This document shows positions 13,666-20,804 of a stretch of 64,000 bases of DNA, in pieces (position 1 is the first letter of the stretch; the number at the start of each line of letters is the position of its first letter). The stretch is from positions 1-64,000 of IMG/VR virus record IMGVR_UViG_3300026457_000013; one strand, 5' to 3'. Source of the stretch: a virus. The position numbers and the translations under genes are program-made. Under the pieces are notes generated by a model. The model searched no databases and was not told the DNA's origin. It was given only the letters and a program-made list of their open reading frames with translations.

Positions 13666-13739
13666 CGCGGGTTGTTGAAAAGGTATCATGAAGGTCTCAT
13701 AAGCCCTCGTTCTAGGTTCGACTCCTAGACCCGCAACCA
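13666..13739 (+). tRNA. tRNA with CAT anticodon (Met or Ile2), C1-A72 mismatch
   Basis: Acceptor CGCGGGT/ACCCGCA pairs except the first position, C1 against A72, which is the bacterial initiator hallmark. The anticodon loop is CTCATAA. However the anticodon stem (AAGGT/GCCCT) has only two G-C pairs instead of the initiator's three consecutive ones. Identity as fMet, elongator Met or lysidine-modified Ile2 is therefore open. Encoded ACCA. Confidence 0.8.
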
Positions 13740-13740
13740 A

Positions 13741-13816
13741 TCCAGATTAGCTCAGTTGGTAGAGCAAACGACCGATAATCGTTAGGTCAGTGGTTCGAGT
13801 CCACTATCTAGAACCA
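13741..13816 (+). tRNA. tRNA-Ile (anticodon GAT)
   Basis: Acceptor TCCAGAT/ATCTAGA with one internal C-A mismatch, D-arm GCTCAGTTGGTAGAGC, anticodon loop CCGATAA, encoded ACCA. Confidence 0.88.
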
Positions 13817-13818
13817 AA

Positions 13819-13938
13819 ATATAGTTGAGTACATTAGCAGTTGGCGTTCAACCACCTGAAAATATAACCTTGCAAGGCAGCACGTTTAGGCAACGAGGTA
13901 CACGTTGCAAAAGTGGATGCTAGTGTACTCAACTATAT
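13819..13938 (+). ncRNA. structured RNA closed by a 21-bp stem, after tRNA cluster
   Basis: ATATAGTTGAGTAC continues with ATTAGCA and pairs along its whole length (one G.U) with TGCTAGTGTAC plus TCAACTATAT. Inside are hairpins GTTG-GCGTT-CAAC, CCTTGCAAGG and GCAACG/CGTTGC, and a CCAC/GTGG helix. It lies 2 nt after tRNA-Ile and 38 nt before the amidotransferase-like gene. It is either a processed RNA from the tRNA precursor or a leader of that gene. Confidence 0.7.
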
Positions 13939-13976
13939 TGCCCGTAGGCAACACCAACACACAACACGAGGATATT

Positions 13977-14612
13977 ATGAAAACTGCAAAGATACTAGTA
14001 TGTGATCCTTACCTAGAACTTGACTGTGCACATGCTGTTGCTAGTGCGCTTAAGCCTGAGTTTAAGGTACAGATGATTACCTTAGAAAATCTGCCGTTTG
14101 CTCTATATGATTGTGACCTCTTAGTAGTAGGTGGTGGTATTGGCGACAGCGATGTATTTGACGATGTTATGAGTCGTAATAATATTCGTGCGGTACAAGA
14201 TTATCTAGAAGCTGGTGGTAAATACCTTGGCATTTGCATGGGTGCTTACTGGGCCGGTGGACTATACTTTGACATTGTGCCACTAGCCATAGGACAGTAT
14301 GTGGTTACCCAAGACAATGGTATCGATCACGAAGACCCTACTATAGCTAAGATTAGCTGGCAAGGTGTAGAGCATAACATGTACTTTTACGACGGTTGCA
14401 CTTTTCACGCACCAACTAAGGACACTGAAATAGTGGCCAGATACGAAAATGGTTATCCTATGGCTGTTATCCAGGACAGGCAAATTGGTTTGATTGGTTG
14501 TCATCCTGAAAGTGAGCCATGGTGGTTTGATGATTTTGATGTTAACTATTACAGCCCAGAACATAATAGGTTACTCAAAGATTTTGCAATTAGACTAGTC
14601 TGTGAAGCATAG
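13977..14612 (+). CDS. class I glutamine amidotransferase-like protein
   Basis: The ATG at 13977 follows CGAGGA; longer frames run into the structured RNA. The 211-aa product has LLVVGGGIGDSDVF near 45-58. The nucleophile elbow YLGICMGAYWAG (Cys near residue 86) is next, and GLIGCHPESEPWW near 178 supplies the His and Glu of the triad. The fold resembles the N-terminal domain of biotin-protein-ligase-like GATases. The substrate is unknown; phage members may help modify nucleotides or proteins. The 14602 gene starts inside its last codons. Confidence 0.8.
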   Translation: MKTAKILVCDPYLELDCAHAVASALKPEFKVQMITLENLPFALYDCDLLVVGGGIGDSDVFDDVMSRNNIRAVQDYLEAGGKYLGICMGAYWAGGLYFDIVPLAIGQYVVTQDNGIDHEDPTIAKISWQGVEHNMYFYDGCTFHAPTKDTEIVARYENGYPMAVIQDRQIGLIGCHPESEPWWFDDFDVNYYSPEHNRLLKDFAIRLVCEA

Positions 14613-14742
14613 CTGGCAACTGCACCTGTACAACATTTGTTGGGCAGGTGTTTTCCTATTTATAGGCTACTACTTTAGCTGGACTTATCTACTACTAGCA
14701 CTATACATGGTAGCTGCTATAGCTATACTATGGACTGGCTAA
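14602..14742 (+). CDS. two-helix membrane miniprotein, 46 aa
   Basis: A GTG at 14602 overlaps the 3' end of the amidotransferase-like gene by 11 nt. VKHSWQLHLYNICWAGVFLF... contains two hydrophobic segments (about 11-24 and 27-45) and ends AILWTG. The overlap and uninterrupted hydrophobic pattern support a real gene, possibly holin-like. No ribosome site is clear. Confidence 0.55.
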   Translation: MKHSWQLHLYNICWAGVFLFIGYYFSWTYLLLALYMVAAIAILWTG

Positions 14743-14750
14743 TTTTATAC

Positions 14751-14779
14751 TTGACCCACAACCTCAATAGTGTTATAAT
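14751..14779 (+). promoter_or_regulatory. sigma70-type promoter
   Basis: TTGACC, a 17-nt spacer, TATAAT. It drives the operon from 14803 that includes pstS. Confidence 0.85.
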
Positions 14780-14802
14780 ATAATATTACTTGGAGGAATA
14801 AC

Positions 14803-15006
14803 GTGGCAGGCTATACCAAAGAATTTTTAGTTGATGCATATTTATGGCGATTTACTAAAATACCTAGTATTACTATAGATCGATTACTTGACCTTGAGCG
14901 TATTGCTATCAATACTTATGATAAATATGGTAAAGACAAGTTTCGCGACTATGCTAGCCTAGATGCGGAGTATATCAGAAACTATAAAGCTAGTTTAGCA
15001 CGATGA
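14803..15006 (+). CDS. small conserved phage protein, 67 aa
   Basis: GTG start with GGAGG upstream. The product MAGYTKEFLVDAYLWRF, with YDKYGKDKFRDYASLDAEYI, matches a short uncharacterised family I associate with T4-like aquatic phages. It overlaps the next gene by 4 nt. Confidence 0.75.
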   Translation: MAGYTKEFLVDAYLWRFTKIPSITIDRLLDLERIAINTYDKYGKDKFRDYASLDAEYIRNYKASLAR

Positions 15007-15200
15007 GTAAAATAGTATTATTACACGACGTATATGCTATCAAAGAACAAAAAGAGCGTGAGCTAGCTTACTATCGCGAACAACTTGAGATTATACATCA
15101 AAAATTAGTGTGGATTGAGCGTGAGTACAAATTAACCAAAGATATAATTAAAATGATAGAACAGGAATCAGTTGTACAGCTGATACCTAAAAATGATTAG
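15003..15200 (+). CDS. small coiled-coil conserved phage protein, 65 aa
   Basis: MSKIVLLHDVYAIKEQKERELAYY continues as one long helix with heptads to about residue 55. The same MSKI.fLqDVfAl...Q.rEL pattern is familiar from other phages. Role unknown. Overlaps the next start by 8 nt. Confidence 0.75.
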   Translation: MSKIVLLHDVYAIKEQKERELAYYREQLEIIHQKLVWIEREYKLTKDIIKMIEQESVVQLIPKND

Positions 15201-15384
15201 TAGATATGTTATAGTAGAAAGCGCAAGCATTGACCGGCTAGTCTTAGAGGTCAATGCATTATTACGTGCAGGTTGGATACCACAAGGCGGTGCGGCTAAA
15301 AATGAAACGCACTATATTCAAGCAATGATTAAACTGGAGAAACATGAAGCGGTTGTTAACACTCATCACAGCACTAACTATTAG
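15193..15384 (+). CDS. DUF1737-like protein, 63 aa
   Basis: The pattern YVIVESASIDRLVLEVNALLRAGWIPQGGA then YIQAMIK matches the short DUF1737 family (beta-alpha-beta around a 'GW...GG' turn), common in phages and bacteria with no known function. Its 3' end overlaps pstS by 41 nt. Confidence 0.75.
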   Translation: MISRYVIVESASIDRLVLEVNALLRAGWIPQGGAAKNETHYIQAMIKLEKHEAVVNTHHSTNY

Positions 15385-16354
15385 TGCCACAGCACAAGCA
15401 GCAGACATTACTGGAGCAGGTGCAACATTTCCTTACCCTATTTATGCTAAATGGGCAGAGGCCTACCATAAACAAACTGGTGTTGGTTTAAACTATCAAA
15501 GCATTGGTAGTAGTGGCGGTATTCGTCAGATTAATTCAAAGACAGTAACATTTGGTGCTACAGATGCTCCGGTTAAGGGTGAGGACTTAGATAAAAATGG
15601 TCAAGTTCAGTTTCCAGCAATTATTGGTGGCACTGTACCTGTAGTCAATCTTGAGGGATTTAAGCCCAATGAACTAAGAATAACAGGTTCAGTACTTGCT
15701 GAAGTATATATGGGTATAGTCACCAAGTGGAATGATCAAAAGTTGCTGGCACTAAATCCTGGTAAAAAGTTACCAGATCAAACAATTACTGTAGTGCATC
15801 GTGCTGATGGATCGGGCACTACTTTTAACTTTACAGACTATCTTAGCAGTGTTAGCCAGGAATGGTCAACTAAAATAGGTAAAGGTGCTGCTGTTAAGTG
15901 GATTCCACAAACTGCTGTAGGCGGCAAAGGTAATGAAGGGGTAGCAGCTAATGTTACTAGAATTAAGGGTTCTATTGGCTATGTAGAGTATGCATACGTT
16001 AAAAAGAATAACATGACTAGCTTGCAACTGCAAAATAAAGCAGGTAACTGGATTAGTCCAGATGATGCAAACTTTGCAGCTGCCGCACTAGCGGCGGATT
16101 GGTTTAGTGTACCTGGTATGGGGTTGAGCATTGTTAATCAAGCTCATAAAGATGCCTGGCCAATTTCTACTGCTAGTTTTATTGTAATGTACAAGGAACC
16201 ACAGGATAAACGGGCTAGTCAAGAAGTCGTCAAGTTTTTTGACTGGGCATTTAAAAACGGTGCAAAACTAAGTGCAGAACTTGACTATGTACACCTGCCA
16301 GACAAATTGCAGCAGGATATTCGTCAACGAGTTTGGTCACAGTTTAAACACTAG
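15344..16354 (+). CDS. pstS: phosphate-binding periplasmic protein PstS
   Basis: A 336-aa PstS of full bacterial length. It has a signal peptide (MKRLLTLITALTISATAQA, cleavage before ADI). The mature start ITGAGATFPYPIYAKWAEAY and NYQSIGSSGGIRQI bear the ligand-binding Ser/Gly residues; FGATDAP and HRADGSGTTFNF provide the other phosphate-contact motifs. In bacteria PstS captures phosphate for the PstCAB transporter. Phage copies, known from marine cyanophages, are thought to raise phosphate uptake during infection. The ATG has CTGGAG upstream. No other pst genes are present. Confidence 0.96.
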   Translation: MKRLLTLITALTISATAQAADITGAGATFPYPIYAKWAEAYHKQTGVGLNYQSIGSSGGIRQINSKTVTFGATDAPVKGEDLDKNGQVQFPAIIGGTVPVVNLEGFKPNELRITGSVLAEVYMGIVTKWNDQKLLALNPGKKLPDQTITVVHRADGSGTTFNFTDYLSSVSQEWSTKIGKGAAVKWIPQTAVGGKGNEGVAANVTRIKGSIGYVEYAYVKKNNMTSLQLQNKAGNWISPDDANFAAAALAADWFSVPGMGLSIVNQAHKDAWPISTASFIVMYKEPQDKRASQEVVKFFDWAFKNGAKLSAELDYVHLPDKLQQDIRQRVWSQFKH

Positions 16355-16410
16355 TAAGCATCACATTGCCTAGCGTGCTAGGCAGTCTAATGTTTACCAG
16401 GGAGAGTAAT

Positions 16411-16593
16411 ATGAAACACATTATGGTTGATCCGCCCAGTGGCTGGGCCTATGGCTTTCCTAAATTGTGGGACGGTGAGGAGCCACTAGACATTTGGCTA
16501 TTTAAGCACGGCTATCCCAATGAAGATATTGCATTTGCACTAAACTACTTACGCATGTGGCCTGTGGAGGATGATCGTGAAACAGTGGTTTGA
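16411..16593 (+). CDS. small conserved phage protein, 60 aa
   Basis: The ATG at 16411 follows GGGAGAG. The N-terminus MKHIMVDPPSGWAYGFPK matches a short family I recall from aquatic phages (MVDPPSGW.YGFPK). Function unknown. It overlaps the next gene by 17 nt. Confidence 0.75.
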   Translation: MKHIMVDPPSGWAYGFPKLWDGEEPLDIWLFKHGYPNEDIAFALNYLRMWPVEDDRETVV

Positions 16594-16810
16594 GGAGTTT
16601 AAACGTAGCTGGCATGACAAGAGTTTTGTGTGCAGCATGGCTGCTTTTGTGCTAGGCTATGGAGCACTAGCACTGTTAGGATTGTTACTTAGCGACAAGC
16701 TGTTTTTGGCTGTAGTATGCGGTATAGCTGGCTGGCAGCTTGCTGCCTGGGCTAGCGGTTTAGGTCCAGAATTACTTCAGCTGTTACAACGACTAAAAAT
16801 ACTCCGTTGA
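16577..16810 (+). CDS. membrane protein, 77 aa
   Basis: The GTG at 16577 is chosen because GGAGG lies 7 nt upstream; the ATG at 16571 is too close. A basic N-terminus (VKQWFEEFKRSW) is followed by two hydrophobic helices (about 20-40 and 44-60). Two-helix topology and size fit a holin-like protein, but no lysis partner is adjacent. Confidence 0.6.
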   Translation: MKQWFEEFKRSWHDKSFVCSMAAFVLGYGALALLGLLLSDKLFLAVVCGIAGWQLAAWASGLGPELLQLLQRLKILR

Positions 16811-16835
16811 CGTATGTGGGCTTTGTCTGTATAAT
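16807..16835 (+). promoter_or_regulatory. sigma70-type promoter, first of a tandem pair
   Basis: TTGACG, a 17-nt spacer ending TTGTCTG, TATAAT. The same pattern recurs 86 bp downstream. Confidence 0.8.
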
Positions 16836-16892
16836 TATATTATTGATTGGCAGACAACCAATAAAACCAAATAAACAACTAAAAATATTCAT

Positions 16893-16921
16893 TTGACGGG
16901 TTAGGTGATTGTCTGTATAAT
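16893..16921 (+). promoter_or_regulatory. sigma70-type promoter, second of a tandem pair
   Basis: TTGACG, a 17-nt spacer ending TTGTCTG, TATAAT, with AAATATTC upstream. It drives the first HTH-like paralog. Confidence 0.85.
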
Positions 16922-16959
16922 CATATTATTGATTCGCAAACAACCCAAAGGAAAAACAA

Positions 16960-17268
16960 ATGGAAAACAAAGCACAAAACTATACCGCTGAGCAGACCCA
17001 GTTGATTGTTGAGCAGTATAAGCAGGGTACTCCTGTTGAGCAGATTGCACAGATGATTGGCAAAACTACCCGCAGTGTTGTTGCCAAACTTAGCCGTGAA
17101 GGTGTTTATGTGGCTAAGAGCAAGGCTACCGGCGGTGTGCGTGTTAAGAAAAGTGATCTTGTTGAGCGCATTGCTAATCGTGTTGGTGTTCCTAGCGAGG
17201 TGTTTGAGAGCCTGGAAAAAGCCAACCACGAAGTGCTTGAGCACTTAGCAGCAAAGCTTGATGCCTGA
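16960..17268 (+). CDS. HTH-like small DNA-binding protein (paralog 1 of 4)
   Basis: A 102-aa protein. Residues 7-55 resemble a helix-turn-helix: YTAEQTQLIVEQYKQG, VEQIAQMIGKTTRSVVAKL, SREGVYVAK. The C-terminal half is helical (ESLEKANHEVLEHLAA). Three more copies lie at 24850, 26169 and 29664. All share IGKT.RSvvAKLSrE.VYVaK and a final 'sLtKaN' helix. DNA binding is inferred from the HTH pattern. It is a stand-alone transcription unit with a tandem promoter and a strong terminator, so it is probably abundantly expressed. Confidence 0.8.
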   Translation: MENKAQNYTAEQTQLIVEQYKQGTPVEQIAQMIGKTTRSVVAKLSREGVYVAKSKATGGVRVKKSDLVERIANRVGVPSEVFESLEKANHEVLEHLAAKLDA

Positions 17269-17273
17269 TCTTG

Positions 17274-17298
17274 GAGCCAGCATAGCTGGCTCTTTTCT
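17274..17298 (+). terminator. rho-independent terminator
   Basis: GAGCCAGC and GCTGGCTC form an 8-bp stem around ATA, followed by TTTTCT. Confidence 0.88.
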
Positions 17299-17312
17299 AT
17301 TCTAGGACAGTT

Positions 17313-17612
17313 ATGAAAATTATTATTACCACACAAGTTTACAACAATTATGGAACTAAAAATGATCCCTACTGGAAGGCTAAAGGTAGTGGTGATTATG
17401 TAGTCCAATTACCTTGTGATTATACCGAGGAGGATGTTAAGCGTAAAGTAGAACTAGCCAAGGCTGTTATCGAATTGCATAATACGCCAATGTGGTGGGA
17501 AACCTGGCTGGGCTATCATGTGGTTGAGGATAATGTACTCACAGACTTTGAGTCGCAGCAACTAGAGTGGGATGGTAAAATAGAATTTCCAGCAGAGGTA
17601 TTAAATGTTTGA
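17313..17612 (+). CDS. conserved phage hypothetical protein, 99 aa
   Basis: MKIIITTQVYNNYG is followed by DPYWKAKGSGDYVV and a C-terminal DFESQQLEWDGKI. This layout resembles a short phage family with the start 'MKIIITTQVYENYG'. Function unknown. Overlaps the next gene by 8 nt. Confidence 0.75.
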   Translation: MKIIITTQVYNNYGTKNDPYWKAKGSGDYVVQLPCDYTEEDVKRKVELAKAVIELHNTPMWWETWLGYHVVEDNVLTDFESQQLEWDGKIEFPAEVLNV

Positions 17613-17985
17613 CGATGAATTAGCAAATAGTTTTAAGTTGTGGGAGCTGGAGCTTGAAGAAGATCACAGCAAGTTCTGGAATGGTTTAAGCAAAGATGAT
17701 CAGCTTAAGGCATTTTGCAGTGTTATGCGACTCCTATACAAAGCTGAAATTGAGGAACATGGTAGCTATCGCTATACCCTCTATGACGTATTCGGTTTTG
17801 GGCCGGAGAGTTATGCACAAGCACAAATGAGTGGTTTCTTAGCCATACACAACGCTATCTGGGACGGTGAGCGATTAGGCCAACTAATAGATAAACTGGA
17901 AGATCGTGTTGCTGCTGGTTTTAATGAAGATGTAGAAAAGGTTAAGCAAATCTTTATCAACTTTAGGAAAGATCAATGGATGTAA
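17605..17985 (+). CDS. conserved phage hypothetical protein, 126 aa
   Basis: An acidic helical protein with LSKDDQLKAFCSVMRLLYKAEIEEHGSYRYTLYDVFGFGPESY and a run FLAIHNAIW. This pattern recurs in many aquatic phage genomes without an assigned role. Overlaps the next gene by 10 nt. Confidence 0.75.
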   Translation: MFDDELANSFKLWELELEEDHSKFWNGLSKDDQLKAFCSVMRLLYKAEIEEHGSYRYTLYDVFGFGPESYAQAQMSGFLAIHNAIWDGERLGQLIDKLEDRVAAGFNEDVEKVKQIFINFRKDQWM

Positions 17986-18314
17986 CTAAAATTGTAATTA
18001 ACCGAGACTATGGCAGGTTTGACATTAGCGATGAGGGCTACAGTTTTATTGCTAAACGTAAGGGTTGGCAACATGCCTGCAACGACTACGATCAAAGCTA
18101 TTTTATTACGGCTAAAAGCGCTAGGCCCCTATATGCTGATGATCTTAGCCGTGATGATCCAGACCTAGTTCAATGTCTAGAAACACTGGGCGATGCCGCT
18201 AATGGCAACCACAGCGAACTTAAAATTGTTGAAATACCCAGTGACGTTGACTGGATGATCTGTGAGTATGATGGTATCGAGTGGATAGCAGAAACGCACA
18301 GGACTTGGCGATGA
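17976..18314 (+). CDS. conserved phage hypothetical protein, 112 aa
   Basis: KIVINRDYGRFDISDEGY, RDDPDLVQCLETLGDAANG and ELKIVEIPSDVDWMICEYDGIEWIAE match a conserved family in phages and some bacteria (RcyGgF.LS..A, vEIPdgveW.i.eYDG.E.i.E). No known function. Stop overlaps the next ATG (ATGA). Confidence 0.78.
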   Translation: MDVTKIVINRDYGRFDISDEGYSFIAKRKGWQHACNDYDQSYFITAKSARPLYADDLSRDDPDLVQCLETLGDAANGNHSELKIVEIPSDVDWMICEYDGIEWIAETHRTWR

Positions 18315-18532
18315 CACCTAACATAGTCAAGCAAGTATTAGAATTATATAGCCAAGATATTGCTAAGGTTACTAAACTAACCAACAGTGATATTTTGGCT
18401 ACAAGTGTTTTTAAGCTGCGAGATTATGAACTTGCCACGCTACTTCAAATGATATATAATAAAGGTATGACTGACACCTTAGACAGTTTAGAAAGTGACG
18501 TAGAAGATATAGGTAGAAGTCAGTACGATTAA
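18311..18532 (+). CDS. hypothetical protein, 73 aa
   Basis: The ATG at 18311 overlaps the upstream TGA. A helical protein with an acidic C-terminus (LDSLESDVEDIGRSQYD). No family recognised. Confidence 0.65.
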   Translation: MTPNIVKQVLELYSQDIAKVTKLTNSDILATSVFKLRDYELATLLQMIYNKGMTDTLDSLESDVEDIGRSQYD

Positions 18533-18543
18533 AGGAGAATAAC

Positions 18544-19107
18544 ATGGCCAATTGTTGGCTTATCAGTGACATGCATTTTGGTCATGCTAATATTATAAAA
18601 TTTACCAGGCACGACGGCACTTGGCTGCGTCCCTTTAGTAGTGTTGAAGAGATGGACGAATACATGATCGACAACTGGAACAGTGTTGTCAATAGTAAAG
18701 ACCGTGTATACATGCTAGGTGATGTAGTTATCAATCGTAAAAACCTACATGTGTTGGGCAGACTTAGCGGACGTAAGGTGTTGATCAAAGGCAATCACGA
18801 TATTTTTCCTGCTGAAGAATACCTCAATTACGTAGATGATGTTCGTGGTTATCATGTACTTGACGGTATGCTGTTGAGTCATATACCAGTACATCCAGAT
18901 AGCCTACAGCGATTTGGCTGTAATATTCACGGACACCTACACTATCGTGAGGTTGTACTAGCAGGTGATAAAGTTGACCCTAGATATTTTAACGTAAGTG
19001 TAGAACGTGTTGACTATACTCCAATCAGCTTTGAAGAATGTAAGCGTATAATTAAATTTCGTGGTGGTCATGTAGGCTTCCACGAACACGGTGAAAGGGC
19101 AATGTAG
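18544..19107 (+). CDS. calcineurin-like metallophosphoesterase
   Basis: A 187-aa protein with the full metal-site set in order: ISDMHFGHANII, YMLGDVVIN, KGNHDIF, LLSHIPVHP, HGHLHYR. The family includes phosphodiesterases and RNA or 2',3'-cyclic phosphate hydrolases. In phages such proteins often sit in nucleotide-metabolism or RNA-repair settings, but the substrate is unknown. The ATG has AGGAGAATAAC upstream, and the stop overlaps the next GTG start. Confidence 0.9.
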   Translation: MANCWLISDMHFGHANIIKFTRHDGTWLRPFSSVEEMDEYMIDNWNSVVNSKDRVYMLGDVVINRKNLHVLGRLSGRKVLIKGNHDIFPAEEYLNYVDDVRGYHVLDGMLLSHIPVHPDSLQRFGCNIHGHLHYREVVLAGDKVDPRYFNVSVERVDYTPISFEECKRIIKFRGGHVGFHEHGERAM

Positions 19108-19376
19108 TGGCATATTATATCAGAGACGGTGAATTAGTACCTGTAGCTATTCCATTAAATCAACGTGTTAAGATTGGCAAGTACTACGAACCACCACAAC
19201 TAAGCTATCTTAGCAATGACCAGCTGTGGATACAAGATGTTTATGTGTTCAAGCAAATTCCCTGGTATATGATTAAAAATCGCTATGAACGTTACCTACT
19301 ATACGCTACCTTATACGGTGCTATAGTAGTAATGCTAACCATGATTGGCCGATATTGGCTAGGAGCACCCAATTGA
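19107..19376 (+). CDS. membrane-anchored hypothetical protein, 89 aa
   Basis: GTG start. A soluble N-terminal ~60 residues (IRDGELVPVAIPLNQRV) are followed by one hydrophobic helix (LLYATLYGAIVVMLTMIG) near the C-terminus. That topology is tail-anchor-like. Function unknown. Confidence 0.65.
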   Translation: MAYYIRDGELVPVAIPLNQRVKIGKYYEPPQLSYLSNDQLWIQDVYVFKQIPWYMIKNRYERYLLYATLYGAIVVMLTMIGRYWLGAPN

Positions 19377-19573
19377 ACAAACAATTAGTAGAAACTTATC
19401 GTCGCCGGAGTTTTGCTAGGTTTATGAAGAATGAAACCAACTATGAACTCCTAGTGCAACTTGTAGTTGAAGATTGCCTGGCAATTATAGAAGCTAATAA
19501 GTCACCTAATAAAGTGGCAATGACCAATAAGATTAAACAACACTTTGGAATCAGTCATGGAACAGAAGTATGA
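19373..19573 (+). CDS. hypothetical protein, 66 aa
   Basis: The TTG at 19373 is chosen because AGGAG lies 7 nt upstream. The product MNKQLVETYRRRSFARFMKNETNYELLVQ is helical with a basic N-terminus. It overlaps both neighbours. Confidence 0.6.
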   Translation: MNKQLVETYRRRSFARFMKNETNYELLVQLVVEDCLAIIEANKSPNKVAMTNKIKQHFGISHGTEV

Positions 19574-19721
19574 AACTATCGAGGTTGAGTTAACTGACGA
19601 AGAATTTTTACAAATAGCAAAACTTGCACACGATCTAGACGTTACCTTTAACAAAATGGTAGAGCGTATTCTGTGGGATGAAATTAATAAACAAGGCGAT
19701 CTTTTTAGTGGAGATGCGTAG
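19557..19721 (+). CDS. ribbon-helix-helix-like protein, 54 aa
   Basis: MEQKYETIEVELTDEEFLQIAKLAHDLDVTFNKMVERILWDEI shows a short strand then two helices, the Arc/MetJ layout (A.e.ditFN.mve.il). Likely a dimeric DNA-binding protein. Overlaps the upstream gene by 17 nt and the next GTG by 1 nt. Confidence 0.65.
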   Translation: MEQKYETIEVELTDEEFLQIAKLAHDLDVTFNKMVERILWDEINKQGDLFSGDA

Positions 19722-20029
19722 TGGATCAAGAGATTATTGACGCAATTAACAGTGCTCTTAAACCAAATCAACAACCACAAACACCCACAAAATTGTCGCC
19801 AAGATTTAAGGCACTGGCTAGGGAATGTGGCTTTGTATTTTGGAATAGTGAACCACACGGCCCTGGGCCTGGACATATTGACTGGAGCTGTGATTATACT
19901 AGTGAGTTTGAACACTATAGCCGTGAACTTGTAATCTGGACTTGTGAACTAATGCGGCAGGAGATTGTACGCGACTACTTGTTTAGATCAAGTGAAAATA
20001 CATATAAGCACCTAGTAGTTCAAGATTAA
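19721..20029 (+). CDS. conserved phage hypothetical protein, 102 aa
   Basis: GTG start sharing its G with the upstream stop. It has LSPRFKALARECGFVFW, WSCDYTSEFEHYSRELV and CELMRQEIV. The G-rich turn GPGPGHIDWSCDY looks conserved. It is the last gene before the first giant RNA. Confidence 0.68.
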   Translation: MDQEIIDAINSALKPNQQPQTPTKLSPRFKALARECGFVFWNSEPHGPGPGHIDWSCDYTSEFEHYSRELVIWTCELMRQEIVRDYLFRSSENTYKHLVVQD

Positions 20030-20039
20030 AAATTTTATC

Positions 20040-20069
20040 TTGAACTTGTAGCCCAAACCTTGCTATAAT
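20040..20069 (+). promoter_or_regulatory. sigma70-type promoter of giant RNA 1
   Basis: TTGAAC, an 18-nt spacer, TATAAT. Predicted start near 20076, immediately before the AGTCAGTG strand of the first domain. Confidence 0.8.
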
Positions 20070-20075
20070 ATTATT

Positions 20076-20792
20076 ATAGTCAGTGAGGAAAGTAAAGCCT
20101 GACAAGGCCCACAGCTTTAAATGACATTTTGCCACGCTTAGTAAATATTTTATCTTATACAAAATGTGCATTGTAGCGACCACTGACTGTACTTGGCAGT
20201 ATCCTAATGGCTAATAATCTACAGGAGAAATCAACGATAAAAAATCTTAGTTGCTTCCAACAACTAAGCGCGATATAGCCAGCGTTAGGGGCTTTAGGTT
20301 AGTTGCCAAACCTCCCACTGGGCAGACATCCAGGTTTAGGGTAAAACGGTAACGGAGTCTACCTTACTCCGACTAAGGTATGGACAGAGTAACAGCTCAA
20401 GCTAGGGCCATGTGGAAGTGGTGGCTAGCCAAATCCTCTGATGATTCATTGCGATATGATGAAACCCTAAACCCACAAGGTTGACGCTGTGGCCTTCAAT
20501 TGCCGCACCTGCCGCGGTTTAGGGTAAGGATAATAAGGCCCGATAAGCTTGCTGTCACATTCCCTAGTGGCTAGCGGCCAATGTCGAGGCGGGTGAGAGT
20601 CCCGTCAACTAAAATATGTGAGTGATGGTGGACTACGCATAAGGTTATTTGAGACCTGCGGACTGTCGTCCAATAGTAACAAGACAATATGATCCAGTTT
20701 AGGGACTGGTATCATATTCAAGCACACTGGTCGCCTCGTCAAGTGTGTTTGAATATGATTTTTCTTTGGCAGCCACTTGGCTGCCGTTTTTG
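20076..20792 (+). ncRNA. giant structured noncoding RNA 1 (~717 nt)
   Basis: There is no convincing ORF in any plus-strand frame between a promoter (20040-20069) and a rho-independent terminator (20768-20792). Long-range helices can be read directly. AGTCAGTG (20078-20085) with CACTGACT (20181-20188) closes a first domain. ACCCTAAACC (20464-20473) pairs with GGTTTAGGGT (20516-20525). An 18-bp hairpin with one G.U lies at 20711-20759, and CTTAGTTG/CAACTAAG is near 20250. The size, phage setting and nearby tRNA cluster resemble the GOLLD and ROOL classes of large ornate RNAs. The class is not proved from sequence reading. It shares GATCCAGTTTAGGG (20691-20704) with giant RNA 2. Confidence 0.75.
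20768..20792 (+). terminator. rho-independent terminator of giant RNA 1
   Basis: GGCAGCC, loop ACTT, GGCTGCC, then GTTTTTG. Confidence 0.88.
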
Positions 20793-20804
20793 TCTGGAGA
20801 ACAA

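Noticed and set aside
20076-20240. GAGGAAAGT near 20085 suggested RNase P RNA
   Set aside because: The following P4/P5 partners and the second conserved RNase P core are not found in order; only the short GAGGAAAG string matches.
20581-20602. GGGTGAGAGTCCC hairpin suggested a group II intron or IS-associated RNA
   Set aside because: No intron-encoded protein, no domain V hairpin and no exon-binding context are visible. It is more simply a local stem of the giant RNA.
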